DNA of 64,000 nt from Chitinophaga terrae (ex Kim and Jung 2007) (lineage in GTDB: Bacteria > Bacteroidota > Bacteroidia > Chitinophagales > Chitinophagaceae): the NCBI RefSeq assembly GCF_900107795.1, contig NZ_FNRL01000010.1:124001-188000 (forward strand). Direction: 5' to 3'. The stretch's first letter is position 1. Every line of letters begins with the position of its first letter. Shown piece by piece: positions 52,080 to 60,395 of the stretch. Below the pieces are notes generated by a model. The model ran no database searches, had not been told where the DNA came from, and saw only the letters and a list, made by a program, of their open reading frames with translations. Both the position numbers and the translations under genes were made by a program.

Positions 52080-52481
52080 ATGAACCAGGATATCAGTGTA
52101 TCGGCTCCTCACGAGCCTTGTAAAGTACGGGATCAGCATACCGACTGCCATAAAGTGATCATGCCGGTGCGGGATGCGCTGGATGTGATCAGCGGCAAGT
52201 GGAAATTGCCTATTATCATTGCCATAGGCAGGGGCCATAAACGTTTCAGGGATATAGAACGCAGCATACCAAAGATCACTTCAAAGGTCTTATCAAAAGA
52301 ACTGAAAGACCTGGAAACCCATAAACTGGTGAAGCGGACGGTATTTGACACGCAACCGGTATCTGTTGAATATACGCTTACCCCTTATGCCTCGACGCTG
52401 GACAGCGTGATACTTGCATTGCAGCAATGGGGTACGCAACATCGCAGGAAGATGCTGGGCAAATCAACTGAGGTGGGTTAA
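52080..52481 (+). CDS. HxlR-family transcriptional regulator
   Basis: From the ATG at 52080 the protein has 133 residues. It shows the HxlR winged helix: VIMPVRDALDVISGKWKLPI, then RGHKRFRDIERSIPKITSKV, LSKELKDLETHKLVKRTVFD and a VEYTLTPYA wing. Cysteines near the N-terminus (EPCKVRDQHTDCHK) could sense thiol stress, as in known redox-sensing HxlR proteins; that is inference. It is divergent from the DsbA-like oxidoreductase and probably controls it. Its stop overlaps the convergent oxidoreductase gene in TTAA. Confidence 0.92.
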   Translation: MNQDISVSAPHEPCKVRDQHTDCHKVIMPVRDALDVISGKWKLPIIIAIGRGHKRFRDIERSIPKITSKVLSKELKDLETHKLVKRTVFDTQPVSVEYTLTPYASTLDSVILALQQWGTQHRRKMLGKSTEVG

Positions 52482-53407
52482 CGGTCGTCGCTCACCCGGA
52501 GCACGATCCTTCCCCTGCCGGGACCGCCATATTTGCTGAATTCCTGCGCTTCTGCGGCGGAATAGAGGCCATGAAATACCTTTTTCACATAGGGTTTTAT
52601 CAGTCCTTTTTCCAGCAGTTTATGCGCCTCCCGCATAGCTACCAGCGTTTTGGTGCCGCCCCAGGCAACGTTAACGCCGGCTTCATCTGCTTTGGCAGAA
52701 TCGGGGTATTGTACCAGGCAAAGCAGGACGCCGCCGGGTTTAATGACGCTGAGGGAGCGATCGGTAGTATCGCCTCCTACCGTATCCAGCACCATATCTA
52801 CCTCCTGCACTGCAGTTTCGAAAGGAACGGTTTTATAATCTATTACTTCGTTGGCGCCCAGGGAAGCGACAAAATCCATATTGGCTTCGCTGGCAGTTGC
52901 AATAATATAGGCGCCGACGTGATAGGCCAGTTGCACGGCGAAGTGCCCTACTCCGCCCGCTGCGCCATGAATGAGGATGCGTTGTCCCTTTTTCAGCTCT
53001 CCCACGTCAAACAGCGCACCCCAGGCGGTTTTAGCGCCTCCGGCGGCTGCAGCTTCCTCGAACGACCAGATAGCGGGCTTCCTGAACAGCAGTTCAGACT
53101 GCGCCACAGCGCAGGTAGCATAAGCGCCGTCGATAGCGCCATACACCTCATCTCCCACCTTCTTCCCAAAAACGCTTTCGCCCACTGCCATTACAACACC
53201 GGCAGCTTCAACGCCGGGGATATAAGGCAGGGGATAGTGCATCAGCCCTTCCCTTGTTTTCCAGTCGATCGGGTTAACGCCTGCCGCAACAATTTTAATC
53301 AATACCTGGTCTTTTTCCGGTACGGGAACGGCAATTTCTTCGAGCAGCAGTTTTTCGGGTCCTCCGGGTTCATGGACGCAAATAGCAGGAACATGCAGGT
53401 TTTTCAT
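52478..53407 (-). CDS. NADP-dependent quinone-oxidoreductase-like protein (zinc-independent MDR)
   Basis: The 309-residue protein is a medium-chain dehydrogenase/reductase: GVNPIDWKTREGLMHYPLPY near 46-65, PGVEAAGVV, the nucleotide-binding loop ILIHGAAGGVGHFAVQLA near 145-162, and a C-terminal GRIVLRV. The catalytic zinc cysteines are absent, so it is of the quinone oxidoreductase type. It probably reduces quinones or enones with NADPH. The convergent HxlR gene may be related by stress function, but there is no shared promoter. Confidence 0.92.
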   Translation of the reverse strand: MKNLHVPAICVHEPGGPEKLLLEEIAVPVPEKDQVLIKIVAAGVNPIDWKTREGLMHYPLPYIPGVEAAGVVMAVGESVFGKKVGDEVYGAIDGAYATCAVAQSELLFRKPAIWSFEEAAAAGGAKTAWGALFDVGELKKGQRILIHGAAGGVGHFAVQLAYHVGAYIIATASEANMDFVASLGANEVIDYKTVPFETAVQEVDMVLDTVGGDTTDRSLSVIKPGGVLLCLVQYPDSAKADEAGVNVAWGGTKTLVAMREAHKLLEKGLIKPYVKKVFHGLYSAAEAQEFSKYGGPGRGRIVLRVSDDR

Positions 53408-53539
53408 ACGCCAGTAAGGTTTATTTGAGAGCTGATTTCACAAGGAAGTTACTACAAAACCGCGTGACTATCGCGCCTTAGCCAGGTTGCCGGGCAAGAA
53501 TATCTTCAGCCGGCCTGTGGGTTAAGCGCATTTATTCTT

Positions 53540-53547
53540 TACCTTTG
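53540..53547 (+). promoter_or_regulatory. -7 element of the DEAD helicase gene
   Basis: TACCTTTG exactly fits TAnnTTTG and lies 22 bases before the ATG at 53570, giving a very short leader. Confidence 0.55.
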
Positions 53548-53569
53548 CGGTTTCAATTATAGCAGCAGT

Positions 53570-54898
53570 ATGACTTTTCGGGATTTAAACCTAAATACAT
53601 CTTTACTTAATGCCCTCGACGAACTTGGACTGAAAGAGCCTACCACCATTCAGAAGCGCGCTTTTTCGGTGATCATGTCGGGACAGGACGTTTGCGGTAT
53701 CGCGCAGACAGGAACAGGTAAAACCTTTGCCTACCTGTTGCCTATACTGCGTATGTTTAAATTTTCCAAAGAGAAACATCCTACAGTGCTGATACTGGTT
53801 CCTACCAGGGAGCTGGTAGTGCAGGTAGTGGAATCAGTGAAGAAGCTTACGCCTTATATGACCGTATCGGTATTGGGAGTGTATGGCGGCGTGAACATGA
53901 ACCCGCAGATGGAAGCGGTGAAAGATAAACTGGATATACTGGTAGCCACTCCCGGACGCCTGTACGATATTATCTTAAGCGGGGCCCTGAAAGTAAAGTC
54001 TATCAAGCAGCTGGTGATTGATGAAGTAGATGAGATGCTGAACCTGGGATTCAGAACCCAGCTCACCAACATTATGGACCTGTTGCCGCAAAGAAGGCAA
54101 AACCTGCTCTTTTCAGCTACGTTGACAGAAGATGTAGAAAAGATCATCGATACGCATTTTAATAACCCCACCAGGATTGAAGCTGCGCCGGTCGGAAGCC
54201 CGCTGGAAAATATAGAGCAGTCAGTTTACCGGGTGCCTAACTTCTATACCAAAGTAAATCTTTTGGAGATGCTGATCGCAGATAACCCGGAGATGACGCG
54301 TACGCTGATCTTTGCCGGCACCAAGCAGCTGGCTGACGACCTGCATGAACAACTGGAAAAACATTTCCCTCAACAGGTTGGGATTATCCATTCCAACAAG
54401 GAACAGAACCATCGTTTCAATACTGTAAAACAGTTCCAGGAAGGCGCCTACCGTTTCCTGATCGCAACGGATATCATTGCCCGGGGCCTGGATATAGCGG
54501 AAGTATCTCATGTGATCAATTTTGATACGCCGGATACGCCGGAGAATTACATACATCGTATAGGCAGGACCGGGAGAGCGGACAAACGTGGTATTGCTAT
54601 CCTGCTGACTAAAGACAGTGAGTTGGAGTACCTGGAAAAAATAGAGGAGCTGATGAATTACCGGATCCCGGAGATGGCGTTGCCGGAGGGATTGGAAATA
54701 TCAACGGAGCTGACGGAAGATGAGAAACCGAAGGTGTTTATGCGTAACACGCTGGTGAAGGCGCCTAAGCGTACGGATGTAGGTCCGGCTTTCCACGAGA
54801 AGAAGGCAAAGAACCTGAAGACAAATAAAAAAATCTCTCATAAAGAGAAGATGATGCTCAAATACGGCAAACCGAAGAAGAGAAAACCTAAAAGATAA
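53570..54898 (+). CDS. DEAD-box RNA helicase (RhlE-like)
   Basis: The 442-residue protein shows all DEAD-box motifs: Q motif LKEPTTIQKRAFSVI (20-34), Walker A AQTGTGKT, PTRELVVQV, a DEVD in place of DEAD (LVIDEVDEMLNLGF), SATLT, and HRIGRTGRADKRG. The DEVD form occurs in some RhlE-like proteins. The tail is strongly basic (KTNKKISHKEKMMLKYGKPK...), suiting RNA binding. It unwinds RNA in ribosome assembly or cold adaptation by family knowledge. Confidence 0.93.
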   Translation: MTFRDLNLNTSLLNALDELGLKEPTTIQKRAFSVIMSGQDVCGIAQTGTGKTFAYLLPILRMFKFSKEKHPTVLILVPTRELVVQVVESVKKLTPYMTVSVLGVYGGVNMNPQMEAVKDKLDILVATPGRLYDIILSGALKVKSIKQLVIDEVDEMLNLGFRTQLTNIMDLLPQRRQNLLFSATLTEDVEKIIDTHFNNPTRIEAAPVGSPLENIEQSVYRVPNFYTKVNLLEMLIADNPEMTRTLIFAGTKQLADDLHEQLEKHFPQQVGIIHSNKEQNHRFNTVKQFQEGAYRFLIATDIIARGLDIAEVSHVINFDTPDTPENYIHRIGRTGRADKRGIAILLTKDSELEYLEKIEELMNYRIPEMALPEGLEISTELTEDEKPKVFMRNTLVKAPKRTDVGPAFHEKKAKNLKTNKKISHKEKMMLKYGKPKKRKPKR

Positions 54899-55393
54899 AA
54901 ATGAATGGCGGAGTTTTGCTTGTTGGAATGCAAACAATAGTTATATTGCTTGTATTGAGGATGCCGACTACGCTGTTTAACACGAATTGAATTTTCCTGA
55001 TAGTGCGGTGGAAATGCTTTGCCAGTCCCGTTTTTTTCAATATCATATCAAACAGGAGAAGGTAGGATTCATGACATCCTCAGCTGGATTATCATTTAAA
55101 AAAAATACATTAAGGTATCGTCATGTGGTGCAACTAAACCTGCTGGTTAATGGAATAACAATTCATTAACAAATCCGCATCCAAATAATAAAACCGTTCC
55201 TGCAACAGAATCGAATATAATTAGGGGCCAGACGTATGGGAAAAATGCCCATGTTACTGCTGCCGTATTTCAAACCTTATTTTCGATCTTATTTAGTTCA
55301 GGAGTGTTGTCGATTTATTATTTGAACCGCGTATATAAATTCCCTAACATCTCAGGTTATACCACCTGGCAGCTTTTCATCAATTAATCTGGC
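54899..55393. other. 495-base region without a supported gene
   Basis: Short frames exist on both strands (for example a 60-codon one at 54987-55169), but none has protein-like features or a ribosome-binding context. The segment has a mildly AT-rich, degenerate look and could hold relics of a lost gene plus the promoter of the sigma gene. No exact TAnnTTTG was found near 55394. Confidence 0.4.
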
Positions 55394-55951
55394 ATGAGTG
55401 CATCTATCAACGATAATGAATTGCTTGCACAACTGAAAGACGGCGATCTGGCTGCCTTTCAGCATATCTATGACACCTACCGTCATTGGTTGTATGTTAC
55501 TGCCTATTCTATGTTGAAAGATGAAACCGAAGCCCAGGAAGTTGCCCAGGACCTGTTCATTGATTTTTGGCATAAAGATGTGGGGGCGAAAAATGATTTT
55601 AACAGTTCCGCAGAGTTAAAAAATTTTCTTTATATCAGTATCCGGAATCGTTGTTTGAACAAGATTGCCAAAGATGCTACCCGCACCAAACGTCTTAAAG
55701 AAATCATATTGCCGGAGGCATATACCGTTCCACAGAGCAGGTTAGAGAACAATGAATTAAAAGCACAACTCGAAATTGCCATCAGCCAGCTGCCGGAACG
55801 TCAATCACTTGCTTTCAGGCTGGCGTACCAGGAACATAAAACCAGGAAAGAGATAGCAGCTGTAATGCAGACCAGTGAGGAAACAGTAAAAAAACAGGTA
55901 GCCAGCGCACTAAGGGCTTTAAGAGCGTCCTTAAAAAAAGTGCTTTTCTGA
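55394..55951 (+). CDS. ECF RNA polymerase sigma factor (FecI-like)
   Basis: The 185-residue protein has sigma-70 region 2 (AFQHIYDTYRHWLYVTAYSM, then AQEVAQDLFIDFWHKD) and region 4 (AISQLPERQSLAFRLAYQEH, then KTRKEIAAVMQTSEETVKKQ). It directs RNA polymerase to a small regulon on an outer-membrane signal. It is followed after 40 bases by a FecR-type anti-sigma gene. In Bacteroidota such pairs usually precede susC/susD genes, but here an AraC-like gene follows instead. Confidence 0.94.
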   Translation: MSASINDNELLAQLKDGDLAAFQHIYDTYRHWLYVTAYSMLKDETEAQEVAQDLFIDFWHKDVGAKNDFNSSAELKNFLYISIRNRCLNKIAKDATRTKRLKEIILPEAYTVPQSRLENNELKAQLEIAISQLPERQSLAFRLAYQEHKTRKEIAAVMQTSEETVKKQVASALRALRASLKKVLF

Positions 55952-55991
55952 ATACCCCGGCCATTAAAAAAATCGGTTTTATAGAGTGTAC

Positions 55992-57101
55992 ATGAATAGC
56001 GCAGAAGAAATACATAAATTAATGACAGAGAAGCTGGCGGGAATCATTTCCGCGGCTGACGATCAATGGTTAGAAGATCTGATTGAAGAAGATCCGGTTG
56101 TAAGGGAAAAATGGGAAATGCTTTCAGGCGCTCCGGTTCCCGCTCCTCCTGCTCCCTGGAAGGAGGTCATTGATTTTAAACCTAAGAAACCTCTGTACAA
56201 GATACTGCTTCCATACGCCATAGCCGCCGCAGTACTTGGCGCTACTGCCATGGCCATATGGCAGGTGGCCCCCTGGAAAAAGTCCCGGCCTACTGCTGCT
56301 TCTGCCCCGGTAGCTATCAACTACGCAAAGCATGTCACCCTCCAACTGGCAGATAAGTCGGTTATCCTTCTTGATACAGCCGATGCCGTATTGATCATAC
56401 AGGGCCAACAGATCAGCAATAAAAACAATATCCTTTATTTAAATACCCTGAGCAGGTTACCCGCCGGCCAGAACACCTTACAGGTACCGGCAGGCAAAAA
56501 ATATGACGTAGTACTGCCCGACGGATCGCTGGTCAGCCTCAACGCCGCCACTACCCTCTCCTTCCCCTCAAAATTTGAAGGCCGGAACAGGGAGATCTCC
56601 GTCAACGGTGAAGCCTACCTGAAAATCGCACCGCAGGCCCGTCAACCCTTCCTCGTACATCTGCCGCATACCACGGTAGAAGTACTGGGCACCAGTTTCA
56701 ATATCAACAGCTATGATAACTCTAAGATCCGCGTTTGCCTGGTAGATGGTAAAGTGAAAGTAAAAGCTGGCAAAAAAGAAGTGCTGGTAAAACCAGGCCA
56801 GCAAGCCATTTTCAATGAACAAACCACCTCTCTGCGCACGCAACCCTTTAATGCAACCGTAGAACTGGGATGGCAAAAAGGACTTTATAGCTTCTCCGAT
56901 ACCCCGCTCAATGAAGTTTGTGAATCCATCTTCAGATGGTACGGAGTAAAAGCTGTTTTGGATAACCAGGATCTAAACAAAAGGAAGTTCAGCGCCCTGC
57001 TCGAAAAAAGCACCCCGCTCAGCTTCCTGCTGGAAGGCGTAAAAGCAACGACCGGAACCGATTATTACTTCAGTGCAGACAGCACCCTACATTTTAAATA
57101 A
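55992..57101 (+). CDS. FecR-family anti-sigma factor
   Basis: About 369 residues from the ATG at 55992 (a GTG two codons earlier is also open). The N-terminal cytoplasmic part is about 70 residues, one membrane helix lies near 71-91, the FecR domain is at about 165-265 (VPAGKKYDVVLPDGSLVSLN; FEGRNREISVNGEAYLKIAP), and a DUF4974 ending follows (FSDTPLNEVCESIFRWYGVK). It would hold the sigma factor until a TonB receptor signals. No receptor lies next to it, so the signal source must be elsewhere. Confidence 0.94.
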   Translation: MNSAEEIHKLMTEKLAGIISAADDQWLEDLIEEDPVVREKWEMLSGAPVPAPPAPWKEVIDFKPKKPLYKILLPYAIAAAVLGATAMAIWQVAPWKKSRPTAASAPVAINYAKHVTLQLADKSVILLDTADAVLIIQGQQISNKNNILYLNTLSRLPAGQNTLQVPAGKKYDVVLPDGSLVSLNAATTLSFPSKFEGRNREISVNGEAYLKIAPQARQPFLVHLPHTTVEVLGTSFNINSYDNSKIRVCLVDGKVKVKAGKKEVLVKPGQQAIFNEQTTSLRTQPFNATVELGWQKGLYSFSDTPLNEVCESIFRWYGVKAVLDNQDLNKRKFSALLEKSTPLSFLLEGVKATTGTDYYFSADSTLHFK

Positions 57102-57119
57102 GCATTCATAAGGTATCAC

Positions 57120-58094
57120 ATGAAGCAAATGAAAAAGAAATACCTGCTCGCCAACCGGCGGCAAGACCGAACATTTGTTCCGCTGGAAAAAGTACCAGTA
57201 TACCTCCAATCAGAATTGATACCCCACGCCAAATACTATACAGATATTGACGAGAACGGGATCATCCTGGATCAGCAACTCGTTTTCCGAGAATTCCAGA
57301 TCTATTACCATCTTATTCATCTCAGCGAAGATACCGGGCTCACAACTGTGCTGTCAGACAAAGATTATGTTCCCGCTTCCCTCAATGGCCTGCAGGAATA
57401 TAACCCCGCTTTTCCCCTGAAACTTAAGCTGCCCGCAGAAGAAAAGCTGGTAAACCTCTTCCCGGAACGCGAATTCGTTATGCACTTCCATGTGAACTTC
57501 GACAGCATCTACCTGCATGAGATGATCAAACGAAACCCGCTATTCCAGGTACTGAATCCAAAAGCCGCAATTGATTCTAACGAAACACAGGAATTTACTC
57601 CCCCCAGGCACCCTTATCGCGCCACCCTCGTCAACTACCTGCTGATGCAACGCATCATCAATTGCAAACTGGTTGGCGAAATAGCCGAACATTACCTGCA
57701 CAGGAAAGCTTACGAATATTTCCTTACCTACCTCCACTACCTGGAAACACCCGCGCCTATCATGCTGCACGAAAGCTATATCGCCAAGCTGAATGAGATA
57801 GCGCGCTACATTATCCAAAACCCCGTTGCCGCACATAGCAAAGAAACATTATGCAGGAAATTCGACGTAGTGCCGGAGTTCCTGGACGAACCATTCAGGG
57901 CCACCTTCTACATTACCGTAGAAGAACTGATCCACCAGGAAAGAATGGACCAGCTATTCCGCCTGCTCACCGAACAACAACATACGTTGACCTATGTAGC
58001 TAACCGCACAGGATTTGCTAACTATAAAGCCATGAAACTCGCCTTTCAGCAACACTATCAATGCCTGTTCGATTTCTTCCTGAACTTGCAATAA
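57120..58094 (+). CDS. AraC-like transcriptional regulator
   Basis: The 324-residue protein has a C-terminal region with two AraC-like helix-turn-helix units: KLNEIARYIIQNPVAAHSKE, then TLCRKFDVVPEFLDEPFRAT, and LTYVANRTGFANYKAMKLAF near the end. The N-terminal 200 residues resemble the effector-like part of Chitinophagaceae AraC-type proteins. It follows the FecR gene by 18 bases on the same strand, so it is probably co-transcribed with the sigma/anti-sigma pair, an unusual third member. Confidence 0.7.
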   Translation: MKQMKKKYLLANRRQDRTFVPLEKVPVYLQSELIPHAKYYTDIDENGIILDQQLVFREFQIYYHLIHLSEDTGLTTVLSDKDYVPASLNGLQEYNPAFPLKLKLPAEEKLVNLFPEREFVMHFHVNFDSIYLHEMIKRNPLFQVLNPKAAIDSNETQEFTPPRHPYRATLVNYLLMQRIINCKLVGEIAEHYLHRKAYEYFLTYLHYLETPAPIMLHESYIAKLNEIARYIIQNPVAAHSKETLCRKFDVVPEFLDEPFRATFYITVEELIHQERMDQLFRLLTEQQHTLTYVANRTGFANYKAMKLAFQQHYQCLFDFFLNLQ

Positions 58095-58141
58095 CTTTTT
58101 AAAGTGGTCAACCGGCGGCAGCGCCTTGCTGTTGCCGGTGA

Positions 58142-59032
58142 TCACTTCTTATTTTCCGCCTTCACTTCTTTCAGCAACTCCTCTGTAAACAAAACAGCCG
58201 CCTTTTTCCTGTAAACATCCCGCTGCCAGATAAGATATGCACGCCGCTGCAACTCCCTGCCCTCAATAGGAATGCCCACCAGCCGTTTCCAGCCCTGCAA
58301 CACCCGCTCATTCAGGATAGTAGCCCAGGGCCCTTTCTCCACCAGCTTCAGGATAGCATGAACATCGTTAACCTCCAGCTTCACCGCCGGCTTGATCTTA
58401 TTGCGCTCCAGCACCTCGTTCAGCGAATCGCGCGCGCTGAAACCGCTGGCAGGGAAAATGAGATCCATTCCATTCAGTTGCTGCAGCCCTATCGATTTCT
58501 CCTTTGCCAGCGGGTTGCCGGCCGATACCGCCAGCACCATCTGCGACTGGAACAGCTCCAGGACCTCCAGGTCGTTATACTTTGCCTTCTGGTGAAAAGC
58601 CATTACCAGGTCCAGCTCCGAAGCCCTCAGCTTATTTTCCAGGTCGTTGGTTGTACCATATTCGATAGAGAGATAGATACCCGGGTACTTCAAAGGAAAC
58701 CTGGTTAACGCCGGCAGCAATAAAGAAGTGAATGCATAAGTGACGCCAATACGCAATTCTCCTCTTAAGGCCTGTTGCAGGTCCTGCATGGCCTGCTTCC
58801 CTTTTTCCACTTCCAGCAGCACCTGCCTGGTATGTTGAAGAAAGAGCCGCCCTGCCTCCGTTAACTGCACATGCTTACCGATACGATCAAACAATTGTAC
58901 GCCCAGCTCCTGTTCCAGTTGTTTGATCTGTTGCGATAAGGTCGACTGGGTAATATACAGGCTGGCCGCAGCCTCAGTAAAATGCGACATTTCAGCGGCT
59001 TTTGCGAAATAGGTCAGTTGCCGGAGTTCCAT
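58142..59032 (-). CDS. LysR-family transcriptional regulator
   Basis: The 296-residue protein has the LysR winged helix: MELRQLTYFAKAAEMSHFTE, AAASLYITQSTLSQQIKQLE. The substrate-binding domain follows (GELRIGVTYAFTSLLLPALT; LILVMAFHQK-like DLVMAFHQK). It is divergent from an MFS exporter gene and probably controls it. A palindrome with T-N11-A lies 18 bases upstream of its start, and an exact -7 element is at 59081-59088. Confidence 0.93.
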   Translation of the reverse strand: MELRQLTYFAKAAEMSHFTEAAASLYITQSTLSQQIKQLEQELGVQLFDRIGKHVQLTEAGRLFLQHTRQVLLEVEKGKQAMQDLQQALRGELRIGVTYAFTSLLLPALTRFPLKYPGIYLSIEYGTTNDLENKLRASELDLVMAFHQKAKYNDLEVLELFQSQMVLAVSAGNPLAKEKSIGLQQLNGMDLIFPASGFSARDSLNEVLERNKIKPAVKLEVNDVHAILKLVEKGPWATILNERVLQGWKRLVGIPIEGRELQRRAYLIWQRDVYRKKAAVLFTEELLKEVKAENKK

Positions 59033-59049
59033 TTGATCAATCGTTTTTA

Positions 59050-59066
59050 TTAATCAATATGATTAA
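59050..59066. promoter_or_regulatory. LysR operator candidate
   Basis: TTAATCA and TGATTAA are perfect arms around ATA, and the site contains the T-N11-A spacing known for LysR boxes. It lies between the lysR start and its -7 element. Confidence 0.55.
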
Positions 59067-59080
59067 AACAATCTATTTAG

Positions 59081-59088
59081 CAAATATA
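59081..59088 (-). promoter_or_regulatory. -7 element of the lysR gene
   Basis: TATATTTG on the minus strand exactly fits TAnnTTTG. It lies 49 bases before the lysR start codon at 59032. Confidence 0.5.
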
Positions 59089-59144
59089 TCAAATTGGCCG
59101 ACCTTTGCACCAGTGTTAACGACAGATATAAAGAATATTTAGAT

Positions 59145-60395
59145 ATGGAGGCTTTTCGTGCGTTGAAATCCCGCAATTTCAGGCTCTTTTTTTCAGGACA
59201 ATCCATCTCCCTAATCGGCACCTGGATGCAGAAAACAGCCGTCTGCTGGTTGGTTTACAGGTTAACCAATTCGGCCCTCTTATTGGGTGTGGTAAGTTTC
59301 GTGAGCCTGATCCCCTCTTTGCTTTTATCGCCCTATGCCGGCAGTTATATAGAAAGACATAACCGTTACCGCCTGCTCATCATAACCCAGGTAGTATCGC
59401 TGTTGCAGGCATTAGCCCTGGCATTACTGATCCTCTTCAAATACTATAATATCCCTGCAATCATCTTTTTATCGCTGGTGCAGGGAGTTATTAACGCGTT
59501 TGACGTAACCTGCCGGCAATCGCTCATGGTAGATATGGTGACCGACAGGGAAGATCTTCCTAATGCTATTGCGCTTAATTCTACTATGGCCAATTTTGCG
59601 AGGATAGCCGGACCGGCCCTTGCGGGTATTTTACTGAGCGCCTTCGGCGAGGATGTCTGTTTCCTCCTTAACTTCTTAAGCTATCTTCCTGTCTTGCTTT
59701 CTCTCTTCCTTATGAAACTGCAGCTGCCGGAGATCGTGAAATCAGAGAGAAGCATCTGGAGTGAATTGAATGAAGGATTTCATTATGTGTCAGAGAATAA
59801 AGACATAGCTTCTTTATTGCTGATGCTTACCGCCAGCAGCTTGCTGGTTATCCCTTTCAACACGCTGATGCCCCTATTTGCAAAAGAAATATTCCAGGGA
59901 AATGCGAAAACGTTTAGCTGGTTCGAGAGTGCAGCTGGATTGGGTTCTATCTTTTCTGCCATTTACATGGCCAGGTTGAAAGCGGGGAAAGATATGGTGA
60001 AGATACTGATCACCGCCAGCCTGGTATTTTCGTTGAGCGTATTACTGCTGGCCTATGCCAGCTGGTTGCCGCTGGCGCTGGTGTTTATGGCATTGTCTGG
60101 TGTAGGTATGATGGCGCAAACCGCATCCATCAATACCTACATTCAAACGCATGCAGCGCCGGGCATGAGGGCCAGGGCTATCAGTTATTATATCATGGCC
60201 TACCAGGGAATTATCCCTATCGGCAGCCTGTTAACAGGAGTAGTGGCCCAGTACCTGGGTCCGCGCCTGACGGTTTTCCTGGCGGGGATCTGCGGCACAG
60301 TGGCTACAGCCATATTCGTTAATTATCGGAAGAAACAATTCCCGCCCGTTGCGGATACATCTTCCAAACCGGCTACCGGATCGGTGTTCTCTTAA
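59145..60395 (+). CDS. MFS transporter (EntS-like/DHA3-type)
   Basis: From the ATG at 59145 the protein has 416 residues with about 12 membrane helices: MEAFRALKSRNFRLFFSGQS, GTWMQKTAVCWLVYRLTNSA, the loop PYAGSYIERHNRYRLL, and a repeated signature VQGVINAFDVTCRQSLMVDM. This matches the MFS_3 (enterobactin exporter-like) family. It is likely a drug or small-molecule exporter under control of the divergent LysR gene. The TTG start at 59094 overlaps a GACCTTTG promoter-like element and is rejected. Confidence 0.9.
   Translation: MEAFRALKSRNFRLFFSGQSISLIGTWMQKTAVCWLVYRLTNSALLLGVVSFVSLIPSLLLSPYAGSYIERHNRYRLLIITQVVSLLQALALALLILFKYYNIPAIIFLSLVQGVINAFDVTCRQSLMVDMVTDREDLPNAIALNSTMANFARIAGPALAGILLSAFGEDVCFLLNFLSYLPVLLSLFLMKLQLPEIVKSERSIWSELNEGFHYVSENKDIASLLLMLTASSLLVIPFNTLMPLFAKEIFQGNAKTFSWFESAAGLGSIFSAIYMARLKAGKDMVKILITASLVFSLSVLLLAYASWLPLALVFMALSGVGMMAQTASINTYIQTHAAPGMRARAISYYIMAYQGIIPIGSLLTGVVAQYLGPRLTVFLAGICGTVATAIFVNYRKKQFPPVADTSSKPATGSVFS

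Noticed and set aside
52571..53428. 285-codon rightward frame opposite the quinone-oxidoreductase-like gene
   Set aside because: It lies entirely antisense to a gene with clear MDR motifs, and its translation is Cys/His/Phe-rich with no domain; it is an antisense shadow in high-GC codons.
54987..55169. 60-codon rightward frame before the sigma factor
   Set aside because: No domain, no ribosome-binding context, and composition like the surrounding non-coding DNA.
59094..59144. TTG start for the MFS gene
   Set aside because: It precedes a GACCTTTG promoter-like element and adds a charged, non-membrane N-terminus; the ATG at 59145 fits the family start.
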